DNA from: Linyphia triangularis
Lineage: Eukaryota > Arthropoda > Arachnida > Araneae > Linyphiidae
Reading direction: 5' to 3'
DNA length: 64,000 bases
Assembly: GCA_963978545.1 (NCBI GenBank)
Contig: OZ021724.1
Span: 99,895,163 to 99,959,162, forward strand
The notes beneath the pieces are model-generated. The model saw only the letters and a program-made list of their open reading frames with translations. It did no database searches and was not told where the DNA came from. The first letter of the stretch is position 1. Each line of letters begins with the position of its first letter. The translations under genes were made by a program, and so were the position numbers. Positions 61,031-64,000 of the stretch are shown here, in pieces.

Positions 61031-64000
61031 TCTCGTACCGTACCATACCATACCATACATAGTTCCATCCTATACTATACCATTCCATCCTATACAATTC
61101 CATCGCATCCCATACCATACTATTCCATCCTATAATATACACTATCATACTATACTATACACTCTTCCATCCAATACCATTCCATCCCATCCCATACTAT
61201 TCCATCCTATACTATACACTATCATACCATACCATACCATACCATACACTGTTCCATCTTATACTATAGCATTCCATTCCATCCCATACTGTTCCATCCT
61301 ATACTATACACTCTCGTACCGTACCATAATATACCATACATAGTTCCATCCTATACTATACCATTCCATCCTATACAATTCCATCGCATCCCATACCATA
61401 CTATTCCATCCTATAATATACACTATCATACTATACTATACACTCTTCCATCCAATACCATTCCATCCCATCCCATACTATTCCATCCTATACTATACAC
61501 TATCATACCATACCATACCATACCATACACTGTTCCATCTTATACTATAGCATTCCATTCCATCCCATACTGTTCCATCCTATACTATACACTCTCGTAC
61601 CGTACCATACCATACCATACATAGTTCCATCCTATACTATACCATTCCATCCTATACAATTCCATCGCATCCCATACCATACTATTCCATCCTATAATAT
61701 ACACTATCATACTATACTATACACTCTTCCATCCAATACCGTTCCATCCCATCCCATACTATTCCATCCTATACTATACACTATCATACCATACCATACC
61801 ATACCATACACTGTTCCATCTTATACTATAGCATTCCATTCCATCCCATACTGTTCCATCCTATACTATACACTCTCGTACCGTACCATACCATACCATA
61901 CATAGTTCCATCCTATACTATACCATTCCATCCTATACAATTCCATCGCATCCCATACCATACTATTCCATCCTATAATATACACTATCATACTATACTA
62001 TACACTCTTCCATCCAATACCATTCCATCCCATCCCATACTATTCCATCCTATACTATACACTATCATACCATACCATACCATACCATACACTGTTCCAT
62101 CTTATACTATAGCATTCCATTCCATCCCATACTGTTCCATCCTATACTATACACTCTCGTACCGTACCATACCATACCATACATAGTTCCATCCTATACT
62201 ATACCATTCCATCCTATACAATTCCATCGCATCCCATACCATACTATTCCATCCTATAATATACACTATCATACTATACTATACACTCTTCCATCCAATA
62301 CCATTCCATTCCATCCTATACAATTCCATCGCATCCCATACCATACTATTCCATCCTATAATATACACTATCATACTATACTATACACTCTTCCATCCAA
62401 TACCATTCCATTCCATCCTATACAATTCCATCGCATCCCATACCATACTATTCCATCCTATAATATACACTATCATACTATACTATACACTCTTCCATCC
62501 AATACCATTCCATTCCATCCTATACAATTCCATCGCATCCCATACCATACTATTCCATCCTATAATATACACTATCATACTATACTATACACTCTTCCAT
62601 CCAATACCATTCCATTCCATCCTATACAATTCCATCGCATCCCATACCATACTATTCCATCCTATAATATACACTATCATACTATACTATACACTCTTCC
62701 ATCCAATACCATTCCATTCCATCCTATACAATTCCATCGCATCCCATACCATACTATTCCATCCTATAATATACACTATCATACTATACTATACACTCTT
62801 CCATCCAATACCATTCCATCCCATCCCATACTATTCCATCCTATACTATACACTATCATACCATACCATACCATACCATACCATACACTGTTCCATCTTA
62901 TACTATAGCATTCCATTCCATCCCATACTGTTCCATCCTATACTATACACTCTCGTACCGTACCATACCATACCATACATAGTTCCATCCTATACTATAC
63001 CATTCCATCCTATACAATTCCATCGCATCCCATACCATACTATTCCATCCTATAATATACACTATCATACTATACTATACACTCTTCCATCCAATACCAT
63101 TCCATCCCATCCCATACTATTCCATCCTATACTATACACTATCATACCATACCATACCATACCATACACTGTTCCATCTTATACTATAGCATTCCATTCC
63201 ATCCCATACTGTTCCATCCTATACTATACACTCTCGTACCGTACCATACCATACCATACATAGTTCCATCCTATACTATACCATTCCATCCTATACAATT
63301 CCATCGCATCCCATACCATACTATTCCATCCTATAATATACACTATCATACTATACTATACACTCTTCCATCCAATACCATTCCATCCTATACAATTCCA
63401 TCGCATCCCATACCATACTATTCCATCCTATAATATACACTATCATACTATACTATACACTCTTCCATCCAATACCATTCCATCCCATCCCATACTATTC
63501 CATCCTATACTATACACTATCATACCATACCATACCATACCATACCATACACTGTTCCATCTTATACTATAGCATTCCATTCCATCCCATACTGTTCCAT
63601 CCTATACTATACACTCTCGTACCGTACCATACCATACCATACATAGTTCCATCCTATACTATACCATTCCATCCTATACAATTCCATCGCATCCCATACC
63701 ATACTATTCCATCCTATAATATACACTATCATACTATACTATACACTCTTCCATCCAATACCATTCCATCCCATCCCATACTATTCCATCCTATACTATA
63801 CACTATCATACCATACCATACCATACCATACACTGTTCCATCTTATACTATAGCATTCCATTCCATCCCATACTGTTCCATCCTATACTATACACTCTCG
63901 TACCGTACCATACCATACCATACATAGTTCCATCCTATACTATACCATTCCATCCTATACAATTCCATCGCATCCCATACCATACTATTCCATCCTATAA
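61031..64000. repeat. Higher-order satellite: 281-bp unit, 102-bp subunits
   Basis: The marker TCTCGTACCG recurs at 61031, 61312, 61593, 61874, 62155, 62951, 63232, 63615 and 63896. All simple gaps are exactly 281 bp. The 796-bp gap contains five extra copies of a 102-bp subunit (CACTCTTCC at 62284, 62386, 62488, 62590, 62692, 62794) plus one extra CCATA pentamer; the 383-bp gap contains one extra subunit 97 bp long, again with one CCATA gained. The array runs off the window. The 316-codon frame at 60393-61343 is only a translation of the repeat. Confidence 0.93.

Noticed and set aside
60393..61343. 316-codon plus-strand open frame rich in His, Thr, Ile, Pro and Tyr
   Set aside because: It is the translation of the pentamer satellite; a 5-bp word cycles through all frames without stops. 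No non-repetitive segment is present.

Overview
This window looks like gene-poor, repeat-dense nuclear DNA of an arthropod, most plausibly a spider or other arachnid. It is very AT-rich and full of microsatellites, MITE-like DNA elements, tRNA-derived SINEs and solo LTRs. The best taxonomic clue is a LINE-type RNase H reading frame (30645-31373, minus) whose wording resembles spider retroelement proteins as I remember them; no search was run. I found no intact host protein gene, no rRNA, no functional tRNA, no CRISPR array and no bacterial-style operon. Most open frames are translations of simple repeats or MITEs.

Left part (1-24,000): a partial element R, a SINE with target-site duplication (TSD), a foldback element, several copies of a dispersed family with a palindromic head (family B), TTAA-bounded MITEs nested in a B copy, and copies of a long-inverted-repeat MITE (family A). 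At 15,005-16,756 three elements are nested: H contains a minus-strand LTR, which contains an A copy.

Middle (24,000-46,700): an inverted-arm structure M (25,073-27,720) with insertions in its core and in one arm; a perfect 81-bp foldback beside an LTR fragment; two further foldback or long-array loci; a family of ~130-150-bp tandem-unit elements sharing a head but not their core arrays (family E); three hAT-like elements bordered by 8-bp duplications, one carrying a 26-bp minisatellite; and the LINE fragment.

Right part (46,700-64,000): a near-complete palindromic TTAA MITE next to a broken THAP-like exon that is itself split by a SINE; two abutting solo LTRs; a compound element P (50,560-53,633) whose internal duplication supplies empty-site controls for an LTR and an E insertion; an H element containing an A copy; and from about 59,816 to the window end a C-rich, G-poor satellite region. 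A second LINE 3' end lies inside it, followed by a pentamer-based satellite with a 281-bp higher-order unit and nested 102-bp subunits.

The main content is therefore a readable insertion history rather than a pathway. Terminal repeats, TSDs and internal paralogues date several insertions relative to each other. Boundaries were read by eye, so most are good to a few bases only where a TSD or terminal repeat is named.
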